From the NCBI RefSeq assembly GCF_026000575.1, contig NZ_AP026910.1, positions 1,240,001-1,304,000 on the forward strand: a stretch of DNA of 64,000 nt, read 5' to 3'. How positions within the stretch are numbered: position 1 is the first letter of the stretch; each line of letters starts with the position of its first letter. Made by a program: the position numbers and the translations under genes. Below, piece after piece: positions 1 to 8,143 of this stretch. The notes beneath the pieces were generated by a model. The model saw only the letters and a list, made by a program, of their open reading frames with translations. It searched no databases and was not told the origin of the DNA. This DNA is from Rhodoluna sp. KAS3. GTDB lineage: Bacteria; Actinomycetota; Actinomycetes; Actinomycetales; Microbacteriaceae.

Positions 1-965
1 CCGCACTGACCGGCTGCGCAAAAGAAACCACCCCAACCCCAACCGCCGAGTCAATCACCATTTACTCTGGCCGCTCAGAAGACCTAATTGCACCCCTGCT
101 TGAGGCATTCACCGAAGAGACCGGAATCGAAATCGAGGTTCGCTACGCGGGCTCGGCCGAACTTGCCGCTCAGATTCTTGAAGAGGGCAGCAACGTTCAG
201 GCTGACGTTTTCTTCTCACAGGATGCCGGTGCACTTGGCGCCCTGACCGAAGCTGGCGTCTTGAAGACCCTTGATTCAGAAATCACTGACTTGGTTGACG
301 CCAAGTACCGTGCCGCCGACAACACCTGGGTTGGTGTTTCAGGCCGTGGTCGCGTGCTGTCTCACAACCCAGAACTTATCGATGAAGCTGACCTGCCAGC
401 ATCGGTGTTTGATCTTGCCGACCCAGCCTGGAAGGGCAAGATTGGCATTGCGCCGAGCAACGCTTCGTTCCAGTCTTTTGTTACCGCGATGCGTGTGCTG
501 AAGGGCGAGGCTGCAACCACCGAGTGGTTGGCCGCAATGAAGGAGAACGCCGTAATCTTTGAGAAGAACGGTCAAATTCTTGAGGCAGTTGAAGCCGGCG
601 AAATCACTGCTGGTCTAATCAACCACTACTACTGGTTTGAGCACGCAACCGAGATCGGTGAAGAGAACATGAAGTCAAAGATGGCTTGGTTCGAGTCAGG
701 CGATGTTGGCAACCTGGTCAACGTTGCCGGTGTTGGTGTGCTGAGTGACAATGCAGCAGCTGTGACCTTTGCCAAGTGGCTGCTTGGTGAGACGGCACAG
801 AAGTTCTTTGTTGAAAAGACATCTGAGTACTCACTGACCGGAATTCCGGCTCAGGCCTGGCTGCCAGCCTTGGATGAAATTGCATCACCGAACATTGACC
901 TAAGCGCTCTGGCTCCACTGGCCGAGACTCTTGAGTTGATTCGCAATGCAGGACTAACCGACTAG
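1..965 (+). CDS. Ferric-iron-type ABC transporter substrate-binding lipoprotein (5' end cut off by window)
   Basis: Extracellular solute-binding protein that would capture a ferric iron or similar ligand for the permease and ATPase downstream. The frame is open from the window edge; the first visible residues contain a lipobox L-T-G-C with its cysteine at 15-17, so only the signal peptide start is missing. The mature part begins with the typical IYSGRSEDLI stretch of the FbpA/AfuA family, and an N-H-Y-Y-W segment at about 621-635 supplies the paired tyrosines often used to bind iron. Stop at 963-965. The permease begins within about 50 bases, so this is one operon. Family is secure; the exact ligand (iron, thiamine or another anion) is inferred. 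Confidence 0.85.
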   Translation, partial: ALTGCAKETTPTPTAESITIYSGRSEDLIAPLLEAFTEETGIEIEVRYAGSAELAAQILEEGSNVQADVFFSQDAGALGALTEAGVLKTLDSEITDLVDAKYRAADNTWVGVSGRGRVLSHNPELIDEADLPASVFDLADPAWKGKIGIAPSNASFQSFVTAMRVLKGEAATTEWLAAMKENAVIFEKNGQILEAVEAGEITAGLINHYYWFEHATEIGEENMKSKMAWFESGDVGNLVNVAGVGVLSDNAAAVTFAKWLLGETAQKFFVEKTSEYSLTGIPAQAWLPALDEIASPNIDLSALAPLAETLELIRNAGLTD

Positions 966-1017
966 GTACAAACTGAAAAACTCACTACGTCAGCGACCGC
1001 CAGCCCTCATTTGGGGG

Positions 1018-2529
1018 TTGGCGGTTGTTGCCGTTTTTGCTTCAGTTGCACCCCTGGTCTATCTGGGTGTGCGCCTTGCCGAATTCGGCATCGATAAAGT
1101 ACTGACGCAAACCTTACGCTCACGCAGTTTTGAGCTCCTCGGCAATTCAGTTTTACTGACCCTCGCGGTTGCTGTTGCGGCAATCACCATCGGTAGTTTT
1201 CAAGCCTGGCTAACCGTGCGCACCTCAATTCGCGGCCGCAGTTTCTTTGCCATCTTGGCAGCCTTACCCTTGGCCATGCCCAGCTACGTTTCGGCCTACG
1301 CTTTTGCCGCACTTGTGCCCGGGTTCAAAGGTTTTTGGGCAGCCTGGCTGGTGCTCACCATAGGTACCGCGCCGTATGTTTATCTTGCAGTTTCGGCTGC
1401 ACTAGTGCGCTCAGATGCCGCCACCGAAGAAGTCGCCCGATCTCTTGGGCTGGGCCGCTGGCGCGTCTTCAAAAACGTGACCTGGCCCGCAATTCGCCCG
1501 GCCGCCATCTCTGGCGCCATGCTCTCGGCCCTCTACACGCTCAGTGACTTCGGTGCCGTTTCAATTCTTAGCTTCGATACTTTTACCCGCGCAATTTACA
1601 ACGCATACCGCTCAAGTTTTGACCGTTCGGCCGCGGCCAGCCTGGCGGCAATCCTGGTCGTTATCACTGTGATTTTGCTTGTAGCCGAACCTTGGCTTCG
1701 AGGCAAAATTGTGCCGACCGACTCTCGGGTGCGCAAAACATCACTGATTCACTTGGGCTGGTTTGCACCTATTGCCGGCACAGTTGCCGTGGTTTGGGCA
1801 GCTGTCGGCATTCTCTTGCCGACCATCAGCCTGATTCGCTGGAACCTAATCGGGCTTTCAAAAGCTGACGCCGGCGAGCTCGGCCGAGCGCTGGTCAACT
1901 CGATCAGTTACGCGCTGGCCGGTGGTCTGGTCGCGGCAATTTTCGGTATCGCAATCTCGGTACTGGTAGTGCGCTTCCGCTCAAAAACCACTCTCATGAT
2001 TGATCGAACCATCTGGCTAACGCATGCGGTGCCGGGCATCGTGGTGGCACTTTCACTGGTCTTTATCAGCAACCGCCTGTTGCCTCAGCTTTACCAAACC
2101 AGCGCGCTAGTGATTATTGCCTACCTGATTTTGTTTTTGCCAAACGCCGTTGCCGCAATGCAAACACCGATCAGCCAGGCACCTCGGGCACTCGATGAAG
2201 TCGCCGCAAGCCTCGGTGCCACGCGTTTGCAGACCCTGCGCCGAGTAGTAATTCCGATTGCTGGCCCGGGAATCTTGGCCGGTGCCGCACTGGTTGCGCT
2301 ATCGGTGTTGAAAGAGTTGCCAGCCACTCTGATGCTGCGCGAAACCGGCGTTGAGACCTTGGCCACCCGGCTTTGGAACGCGACCTCGGTCTCTTCTTTC
2401 GCAGCCGCGGCCCCGTATGCACTAATTTTGGTATTGGTTGCCGGAATCCCGGCATGGTTGCTGAACCGCCAGGTGCGGCAGTCAATGTTCAGCCAAGTTG
2501 ACCTCGACCGAAGACTGGAGCGTGAATAG
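1018..2529 (+). CDS. ABC transporter permease, FbpB type (two fused permease domains)
   Basis: Membrane permease that moves the ligand handed over by the upstream lipoprotein. About 500 residues with two copies of the binding-protein-dependent permease domain; each has an EAA loop, visible as EEVARSLGLGRWRVF in the first half and DEVAASLGATRLQTL in the second. This fused layout is usual for ferric importers. The start is uncertain: TTG at 1018 falls inside the first membrane helix, while the frame is open back to 958 and a CTG at 973 preceded by AGG would add a positively charged N-terminus. The stop TAG shares its G with the GTG start of the ATPase gene, so the two are translationally coupled. 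Confidence 0.85.
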   Translation: MAVVAVFASVAPLVYLGVRLAEFGIDKVLTQTLRSRSFELLGNSVLLTLAVAVAAITIGSFQAWLTVRTSIRGRSFFAILAALPLAMPSYVSAYAFAALVPGFKGFWAAWLVLTIGTAPYVYLAVSAALVRSDAATEEVARSLGLGRWRVFKNVTWPAIRPAAISGAMLSALYTLSDFGAVSILSFDTFTRAIYNAYRSSFDRSAAASLAAILVVITVILLVAEPWLRGKIVPTDSRVRKTSLIHLGWFAPIAGTVAVVWAAVGILLPTISLIRWNLIGLSKADAGELGRALVNSISYALAGGLVAAIFGIAISVLVVRFRSKTTLMIDRTIWLTHAVPGIVVALSLVFISNRLLPQLYQTSALVIIAYLILFLPNAVAAMQTPISQAPRALDEVAASLGATRLQTLRRVVIPIAGPGILAGAALVALSVLKELPATLMLRETGVETLATRLWNATSVSSFAAAAPYALILVLVAGIPAWLLNRQVRQSMFSQVDLDRRLERE

Positions 2530-3557
2530 TGCCTATTGCACTCAAGCTTCAGTCGGTTAGCAAGCGCTTCGGCCACCACACGGTTTTGCATGGCCTCAAC
2601 CTCGAGGTTGCCGATCACGAGTTCATTGCCGTCTTGGGCAGCAGCGGCTCAGGCAAAACCACTTTGTTGCGCCTGATCACCGGTTTTGATTCACCCGACT
2701 CTGGCCAAATTGAGATTGGTGGGCGCTCGGTTGCGGGTGCCGGCAAATTCGTTCCGGCCGAGCAACGTCGCGTTGGTTTTGTTCCTCAAGATGCTGCCCT
2801 GTTTCCGCACCTCAGCGTCAGTGAAAACATCGATTTTGGATTGCGCGATCTGGCCAAGAGTGAGCGCGCTGCTCGCGTAGCCGAACTATTGAAGTTAGTT
2901 GACCTGGTTGGTTTTGAGTCGCGAATGCCCCATGAGCTTTCGGGTGGTCAGAGACACCGCGTTGCTTTGGCCCGTGCGCTGGCGCCAAACCCAGATTTGA
3001 TTTTGCTTGATGAGCCGTTTTCGGCGCTAGATGCAGAGCTTCGCGGCCGCTTGCGCGATGACGTGCGCCACGTGTTGAGAACTACCGGCACCACCGCAAT
3101 TTTGGTTACCCACGATCAAGAAGAAGCTTTGTCAATGGCCGACCGCGTTGCCGTGCTGCGCGACGGTGAGTTTGCTCAGGTCGGTAATCCGCGTGAGATC
3201 TACCAGGCCCCGGCCGATATTGAAATGGCAACTTTCTTGGGCGACTCGGTCGTTATCGATGGCGTTGTTGAGGGTGGCAAGGTTGTTACGGCGGTTGGCT
3301 CGCTAACCCCGCTGAACAAAGTGGTTGAGGGTGCGCGCGGCCGGGTTGCAATTAGACCGGAGAGTTTTTACCTGCAGCCAGATGCCAAGGGCGCCGGCGA
3401 GGTTGTCGGGCGCCAGTATTTTGGGCACGATGCCCTGGTTGAGGTGCGGCTGCCGAGCGTCTTAATTCGCGCTCGCGCCAACGGACCGTTTGCTCCAGAA
3501 ATTGGAATGCGGGTTACCGTTTGGGTTCGCGGTTCAGTTAACTTCTACGCCAACTAA
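2529..3557 (+). CDS. ABC transporter ATP-binding protein, ferric-iron/polyamine type
   Basis: Cytoplasmic ATPase that powers the importer encoded just upstream. Walker A GSSGSGKT lies at residues 37-44, followed by a Q-loop, the signature LSGGQ, Walker B LILLDEP and a switch histidine in LVTHDQEEA. The last 100 residues form a TOBE-like extension as in FbpC/PotA proteins. The length of 342 residues is normal. The GTG start overlaps the previous stop, so it ends a three-gene operon, and a strong hairpin follows the stop. The iron assignment rests on the substrate-binding protein and the fused permease, not on the ATPase itself. Confidence 0.88.
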   Translation: MPIALKLQSVSKRFGHHTVLHGLNLEVADHEFIAVLGSSGSGKTTLLRLITGFDSPDSGQIEIGGRSVAGAGKFVPAEQRRVGFVPQDAALFPHLSVSENIDFGLRDLAKSERAARVAELLKLVDLVGFESRMPHELSGGQRHRVALARALAPNPDLILLDEPFSALDAELRGRLRDDVRHVLRTTGTTAILVTHDQEEALSMADRVAVLRDGEFAQVGNPREIYQAPADIEMATFLGDSVVIDGVVEGGKVVTAVGSLTPLNKVVEGARGRVAIRPESFYLQPDAKGAGEVVGRQYFGHDALVEVRLPSVLIRARANGPFAPEIGMRVTVWVRGSVNFYAN

Positions 3558-3558
3558 A

Positions 3559-3597
3559 AAGTGGGCTCAACCATTGGTTGGGGCCCACTTCTTTTTA
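3559..3597. terminator. Bidirectional terminator between iron ABC operon and purM
   Basis: The arms AAGTGGGC..CAACC and GGTTG..GCCCACTT pair around an ATT loop, followed by a T-rich run on the plus strand and preceded by AAAA. The hairpin sits between two convergent genes and can serve both. Confidence 0.85.
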
Positions 3598-3608
3598 GGC
3601 CTGCTGAA

Positions 3609-4724
3609 TTACTTGTATTCGCCAACTAGGCGAACTGCGCCACCGTCAACACCCTTAGCGCCCTGAACATAGGTTGATAGGTCTGCCGGTGCGGCCTCAA
3701 TCTCGCCGAGGTTCCAGGTGTGAACACCAAGTTTGGTCAGGGTTGCTGCAACTTCGTCAGCCTTGTCAGCCTCAACAACCACAGCCTGGCCAAGGCCAAG
3801 GTTCCAGGTGCCTTCGACTGACTCAAGGCTAAATCCGCCCCAGCCTGCAAGAACCTGGAAGACATCCTGAGGAGTCCAGGTAGCGCGGTGAACATCGAGG
3901 GCAACACCCTGCGGAAGAACGCGGGCGATGTTGGCTGCAATACCGCCACCGGTGATGTGGCTCATGGCGTGAACAGCTGAACCAAGTTCGCTCTCAAGCA
4001 GTGTGTTTAGAACGCCGGTGTACAGCGCGGTTGGTTCCAAAAGCTTTTCGCCAAGGCTGATGCCCGGAAACTCTGCAACGTTGTCTTTGTAGTCAAAACC
4101 TTTGTCACGGATGATCTTGCGAACAAGCGAGTAACCGTTTGAGTGCAAGCCCGACGATGACATTCCGAGCACGACATCGCCAACGCGAACGTTCTGTGGG
4201 CCCAGAAGTTTGGCTGCGTCAACAACACCAACGGCAGCGCCGGCAACATCGTAGTCATCAACACCAAGTAGGCCCGGGTGCTCTGCGGTCTCGCCGCCAA
4301 CTAGGGCAACACCAACTGCTGAACAAGCCTCGGCAATACCGCGAACGATGTCGGCAATGCGCTCAGGCACAACCTTTCCGCACGCAATGTAGTCGGTCAT
4401 GAACAGGCTCTTTGCGCCAACCACAACGATGTCGTCGACAACCATTCCAACGAGGTCTTGGCCAATGGTGTCGTGCTTGTCGATTGCCTGGGCAATAGCA
4501 ACCTTGGTGCCAACACCGTCGGTCGAGGTTGCCAAAAGTGGGCGGTCGTATGATTTTAGGAACGAGACGTCCATCATGCCGGCAAAGCCACCCAGGCCGC
4601 CCATCACGAGGTCGTTGTGAGTTGCGCCAACGGCACGCTTCATAAGTTCAACGGCTAGGTCGCCGGCTTCGGTGTCAACACCAGATGCCGCATAGGCGCT
4701 TGAGTGCCCGCCTGAGTTAGTCAT
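3609..4724 (-). CDS. purM: Phosphoribosylformylglycinamidine cyclo-ligase (AIR synthetase)
   Basis: Fifth step of purine synthesis: ATP-dependent ring closure of FGAM to AIR in the cytoplasm. The 371-residue protein has the glycine-rich segment GGLGGFAGMMDV near residue 45, the DGVGTK substrate motif, a GGETAEHPG motif and the C-terminal ITGGGIAAN loop of AIR synthetases. Its ATG lies 8 bases inside the end of purF, so the two are co-translated leftward. The other purine genes purD, purC, purS, purQ and purL lie just across a small gap in the opposite orientation, so the locus holds most of the route to AIR and SAICAR. Confidence 0.96.
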   Translation of the reverse strand: MTNSGGHSSAYAASGVDTEAGDLAVELMKRAVGATHNDLVMGGLGGFAGMMDVSFLKSYDRPLLATSTDGVGTKVAIAQAIDKHDTIGQDLVGMVVDDIVVVGAKSLFMTDYIACGKVVPERIADIVRGIAEACSAVGVALVGGETAEHPGLLGVDDYDVAGAAVGVVDAAKLLGPQNVRVGDVVLGMSSSGLHSNGYSLVRKIIRDKGFDYKDNVAEFPGISLGEKLLEPTALYTGVLNTLLESELGSAVHAMSHITGGGIAANIARVLPQGVALDVHRATWTPQDVFQVLAGWGGFSLESVEGTWNLGLGQAVVVEADKADEVAATLTKLGVHTWNLGEIEAAPADLSTYVQGAKGVDGGAVRLVGEYK

Positions 4725-6264
4725 TCAAAGTCTCCTGTTGCTCGCGCGAAAGTGCGTCGAGTTCACTGTCTGGGCCTGGGTTGCAGGCGGCATCGTCGTT
4801 GCGCTCAAGCAGGTTTTTACCCAGGCGTTCAGCGGTCGGAAGTTCAATTGGGTACTTGCCGGTAAAGCAAGCGGTGCAAAGCTGGTTCTCTTGCTGACCG
4901 GTGGCGTAAATCATGCCCTCTTTGGTCAGGTAGCCCAGTGAGTCAGCACCGATAGAGGTGCGTACATCGTCTACTCCAAGGCCGGTGGCAATTAGTTCGG
5001 CGCGGGTTGCAAAGTCAATGCCGTAGAAGCACGGCCAGGTGATCGGTGGCGATGAAATTCGCACGTGAATCTCGGCGGCACCGGCTTCGCGCAGCATTTG
5101 GACCAGGGCGCGCTGGGTGTTTCCGCGAACAATTGAGTCGTCAATAACCACGATGCGCTTGCCGGCGATGACCTCTTTTAGGGGGTTCAACTTTAGGCGG
5201 ATACCGCGCTGACGGATGGTCTGCGATGGCTGAATAAAGGTGCGGCCAACGTAGGCATTTTTGACCAGGCCGTGACCAAATGGGATGCCTGATTCTTGCG
5301 AAAAGCCGATGGCAGCTGGGGTGCCCGATTCTGGGGTTGGAATTACTAGGTCGGCTTCGACCGGGTATTCGCGAGCAAGAACGCGGCCCATTTCAACGCG
5401 GGCGTCGTAGACGTTTTTGCCGTTGATTGCGGTGTCTGGGCGGGCTAGGTAAACGTATTCAAAAACGCAACCGGCGCGCTTGGTCTCGGCAAAGCGGGTT
5501 GAGCGCAGGCCGTTTTCGTCAATCGCGATTAGCTCACCTGGTTCGATCTCGCGAACAAAGCTTGCGCCAACGATGTCGAGTGCGGCGGTCTCAGACGCAA
5601 CTACCCAACCGCGCTCGAGGCGGCCAAGCACTAGCGGGCGAACACCCTGTGGGTCGCGCGCTGCGTACATCGTGGTTTCGTCCATGAAGACCAGGCAGAA
5701 GGCGCCCTTAACTTTTGGAAGAAGTTCTAGGGCGGTTGCTTCAAGAGTGTGGTCAAGGTCGCCGGCCATCAGGGCGGTGAGCACAGCGGTGTCGGTGGTG
5801 TTTCCGCCGGTGATCTCGTTGCTCTCTTGGTTTGGGTAGCGCTCTTTTAGAAGGTCAAGCAGGTCGGCGGTGTTGGTTAGGTTGCCGTTGTGAGCCAGGG
5901 CAATGGTGCCGGCTGAGGTGCGGCCAAGTGTTGGTTGGGCGTTGCGCCAGTGGCTTGCGCCGGTGGTTGAGTAGCGGTTGTGACCGACTGCAATGTGACC
6001 GACAAGTGACTCAAGAGCTGACTCTGAGAAGACCTGCGATACCAAACCCATGTCTTTGTACACCAGGATTTTTTTGCCGTCTGAAGTTGCAATACCGGCT
6101 GATTCTTGACCGCGGTGCTGAAGTGAATAGAGGCCGAAGAACGTTAGCTTGGCAACTTCTTCACCTGGGGCCCAGACACCGAAAACGCCACATTGGTCTT
6201 GCGGAGACTTGTCGTCATTACTTACAGCAATGTCGAGATTTAGATTTCCGTCGCCACGAAGCAA
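4717..6264 (-). CDS. purF: Amidophosphoribosyltransferase
   Basis: First committed step of purine synthesis: transfers glutamine amide nitrogen to PRPP. The class II glutaminase cysteine is in CGVFGVW and follows a leader of 23 residues, which must be removed as in other PurF enzymes with a propeptide. The PRPP-binding loop VVIDDSIVRGNT is intact in the C-terminal half. Translation appears to start at TTG (6262-6264), with AGGAAA about seven bases upstream; no ATG or GTG lies between this and the catalytic cysteine. It leads the purF-purM operon. Four cysteines of an Fe-S cluster such as that of B. subtilis PurF (for example CNPGPD and CTACF) may be present but I did not align them. Confidence 0.95.
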   Translation of the reverse strand: MLRGDGNLNLDIAVSNDDKSPQDQCGVFGVWAPGEEVAKLTFFGLYSLQHRGQESAGIATSDGKKILVYKDMGLVSQVFSESALESLVGHIAVGHNRYSTTGASHWRNAQPTLGRTSAGTIALAHNGNLTNTADLLDLLKERYPNQESNEITGGNTTDTAVLTALMAGDLDHTLEATALELLPKVKGAFCLVFMDETTMYAARDPQGVRPLVLGRLERGWVVASETAALDIVGASFVREIEPGELIAIDENGLRSTRFAETKRAGCVFEYVYLARPDTAINGKNVYDARVEMGRVLAREYPVEADLVIPTPESGTPAAIGFSQESGIPFGHGLVKNAYVGRTFIQPSQTIRQRGIRLKLNPLKEVIAGKRIVVIDDSIVRGNTQRALVQMLREAGAAEIHVRISSPPITWPCFYGIDFATRAELIATGLGVDDVRTSIGADSLGYLTKEGMIYATGQQENQLCTACFTGKYPIELPTAERLGKNLLERNDDAACNPGPDSELDALSREQQETLND

Positions 6265-6312
6265 GGCAGTTTCCTGTCGTTAGAGGTGGGCGTTTGCCTC
6301 TTGGAGGCGCGA

Positions 6313-6591
6313 TTACCCCTCTAGTTTAGTGGCTTCTAGGGTCTTAGACCTAGAGGCAGAAATTCGGTCGGCGACCAGTGCCGACACAATGCCCAAGACA
6401 GCACCGATGGCGCCAAAGTAAGCAACCAAATAGGTGACGATTGGTTCAGCAGTGCGCTGGTCGGCCGGAATCGAAACGCCCACGATGAGTGCAGTGATGA
6501 CGCCCAGAATGCCGCCGGTCAGTAGGAACGGTAGGTACTTTGGGGTGCGACGAATGCGGACTTGCTCAACTCGTGATTTGTTCTCAGCCAT
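6313..6591 (-). CDS. Small membrane protein upstream of purF, function unknown
   Basis: A 92-residue protein that I do not recognise by family name. A basic N-terminus (about 18 residues, with RIRRTPK) leads into two hydrophobic segments at about residues 19-42 and 52-74, followed by a charged tail, so it is predicted to be a two-helix inner-membrane protein with both ends in the cytoplasm. It reads in the same direction as purF, ending 48 bases before the purF start. Genes of this kind often stay next to purF in related actinobacteria, but that is from memory. No functional claim is possible. Confidence 0.7.
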   Translation of the reverse strand: MAENKSRVEQVRIRRTPKYLPFLLTGGILGVITALIVGVSIPADQRTAEPIVTYLVAYFGAIGAVLGIVSALVADRISASRSKTLEATKLEG

Positions 6592-6640
6592 GTATCAATT
6601 CAACCGCAAGAATCGTGTGAACCTTCCGGAGTTTTTGGGC

Positions 6641-6723
6641 GGCCCGGTCCGGCGGGCCCAGACCCACTCCTTCGGCGCAACTTGGCAGTGCTCTCGGGCG
6701 GGTCCAGACTCACCCCTCCGGCG
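6641..6723. repeat. Near-identical 27-bp direct repeat in intergenic region
   Basis: Two 27-base copies, 6651-6677 and 6697-6723, differ at only four positions, and all four are C/T changes. The first copy overlaps a GC-rich hairpin GGCCCG-N6-CGGGCC at 6641-6658. They lie in the 426-base gap between the small membrane protein and the SCP2-like gene. No protein-coding signal is convincing here. Confidence 0.7.
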
Positions 6724-6797
6724 TTCAGTAAACCCCTGCATTTTCGGCCATTTTGACTAACTTCACCCCGATAAACCTGCTCACAATCAGCAAATTC

Positions 6798-6953
6798 TGC
6801 GTAGGCAAAAAGCCAGCTACGCGATGCGCAGCTGGATCTGAAATTTGGAATTAATTGCGATGAAGATGGTGGCCGAAATTTAGGGCCAGGCCAAAATCCG
6901 AGCATCCGTGTTTGGTAGGCAACGAAATTAAGTTGGCTTTTTGCGTAGGCAAA
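6798..6953. repeat. Interleaved direct and inverted repeats with a hairpin
   Basis: TGCGTAGGCAAA occurs at 6798-6809 and again at 6942-6953. GCAAAAAGCCAGCT at 6805-6818 is matched in inverted form (13 of 14) at 6931-6944. A hairpin with arms CCAGCT/AGCTGG and an inner CGC/GCG pair covers 6812-6834. I see no gene. The layout could fold a stem of about 13 pairs enclosing 112 bases, or mark a decayed mobile or regulatory element. Confidence 0.6.
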
Positions 6954-7017
6954 TTTGGGGAAATTTGGGCAGGTTCAGGGACCGGAAGGTGATCAGATCG
7001 GTCAAATCTGAGGGGGT

Positions 7018-7383
7018 TTACTGAACGCGCAGGGGTAGCACACCGGAAAGATCGGCACGGGTTCCCGACGCCAAAACCTTGGATTCGGCTAGCGCCTGCT
7101 GCCAACTCAAAGTGCCGGTAGCCAGAGCGAACCAAACCTCGGGGCTCATTTCAACAGTGTTTGGCGGAGTACCTCGAGTGTGCCGAGGACCCTCGATGCA
7201 TTGAGTTGCCCCCAGTGGAGGAACCCGAACCTCTACCGAGTTACCCGGTGCCACGTCCGCCAATTCTTCGAGCAGAAAGCGGACCGCTAAGGCAAAGGCC
7301 GGGTGGGTGTCGGCAGCAGCCGAGGCCGAAACCTCAGCAACTGCCTGCCAACCCTGCTCGGGCTTAATTCTTCGCCTAGCCAT
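7018..7383 (-). CDS. SCP2-like (sterol carrier family) protein
   Basis: A 121-residue cytoplasmic protein resembling the bacterial sterol-carrier-like family often found close to purF in actinobacteria. The visible signature is the segment [17 protein letters not shown] followed by [17 protein letters not shown] and [10 protein letters not shown]. The start ATG at 7381-7383 ([11 protein letters not shown]) is preferred over an upstream in-frame TTG at 7417-7419 because it matches the expected family N-terminus; neither has a strong ribosome site. It lies between the small membrane protein and a lipoprotein gene, all leftward. Its substrate is not known. Confidence 0.75.
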   Translation of the reverse strand: MARRRIKPEQGWQAVAEVSASAAADTHPAFALAVRFLLEELADVAPGNSVEVRVPPLGATQCIEGPRHTRGTPPNTVEMSPEVWFALATGTLSWQQALAESKVLASGTRADLSGVLPLRVQ

Positions 7384-7426
7384 TTTTCGAAGTATGCGTT
7401 TTATCGACTTACGCGCCAAACAGCGA

Positions 7427-8092
7427 CTAGTTGACCTTCGCTACCGCTGATTCAAACCAACCCTGCTCTTCAGAGGTCAGTGCGCCGTAGCGAATTGCAC
7501 GCTCGAAAGCGACCTCGCCAACCTCGGCACCTGGGTACTGAACCTTTTCAATCAGACCAGCATCGTTTAGGAAAAAGAAGGTAACCGCCGGGCCGCTTTC
7601 AGCCTGAAGGCCAACGGCAACGTAGGAGCGCATCATCTTGTCGTAAGTCACGTGCATGACCTTGTTGAGGTCAATGCCACCCTCACGAGCCAACGCAAAC
7701 TGGGTAGCAGAGTAACAGGTGTCAAACTCGTAGGTCTCGTAAATAACCTCGGCACTGTCGGTGGCCGAGCTGTAACGTGCAGCCGAGAAGCCATCAATGG
7801 CATCTGACTTTGGAACCATCATCAACCACCACTCTGGCTGGGCAAGCTTGTCACCAGCGGCAACAGTCTCAACAACACCCTCGGCCATTGCCTTGTCGCA
7901 ACTTGCGGTGGCAGCAACCTCAAACTCAGCCAAGGCGTCAGCACCGCGCTCATCAACCGGCGTGGTGCTTGGGCTCACACTGGCACTTGTCGAAGGACTT
8001 GGTGACGCAACCGGACCTGAGGCACATCCGGTCAATACCAAAGCGCCAACCATCGCAGCACCTGTGGCTGCGGAAAAAATAGATAACTTCAT
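7427..8092 (-). CDS. Predicted lipoprotein of unknown function
   Basis: The 221-residue protein starts at ATG 8090-8092, with AGAGGG just before it; an open frame continues upstream through purD on the other strand but is unlikely to be used. The signal peptide ends in the lipobox L-T-G-C with Cys23, followed by a Ser/Pro/Thr-rich linker (about residues 24-50) and a globular domain with two cysteines, W-W-L and R-S-Y-V-A-V segments. I recognise no family. It is divergent from purD across only 51 bases. Likely anchored outside the membrane; a purine-related role would be a guess from position only. Confidence 0.78.
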   Translation of the reverse strand: MKLSIFSAATGAAMVGALVLTGCASGPVASPSPSTSASVSPSTTPVDERGADALAEFEVAATASCDKAMAEGVVETVAAGDKLAQPEWWLMMVPKSDAIDGFSAARYSSATDSAEVIYETYEFDTCYSATQFALAREGGIDLNKVMHVTYDKMMRSYVAVGLQAESGPAVTFFFLNDAGLIEKVQYPGAEVGEVAFERAIRYGALTSEEQGWFESAVAKVN

Positions 8093-8104
8093 ACCCTCTA
8101 TTCT

Positions 8105-8143
8105 CGCCGGTAAAGTTGCCCGTCGCGCCGGTAAACTTGTCGG
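8105..8143 (+). promoter_or_regulatory. purD promoter region with 14-bp direct repeat; leaderless start
   Basis: CGCCGGTAAAGTTG (8105-8118) is repeated as CGCCGGTAAACTTG (8126-8139), 21 bases apart, two helical turns. The second copy includes the -10-like TAAACT (8132-8137), which ends six bases before the GTG of purD, so the transcript probably begins at the start codon. The spacing of the repeats is suitable for a dimeric regulator, but none is known. Confidence 0.55.

Noticed and set aside
2121-2618. 165-residue antisense ORF over the permease/ATPase junction
   Set aside because: Shadow of two well-supported genes in the other strand.
5832-6329. 165-residue ORF antisense to purF
   Set aside because: Shadow frame, rich in Arg/Cys/Trp, with no domain.
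6600-6905. 101-residue minus-strand ORF in the repeat-rich gap
   Set aside because: It runs through both 27-bp repeats, is Pro/Ser/Arg-rich and has no start signal.
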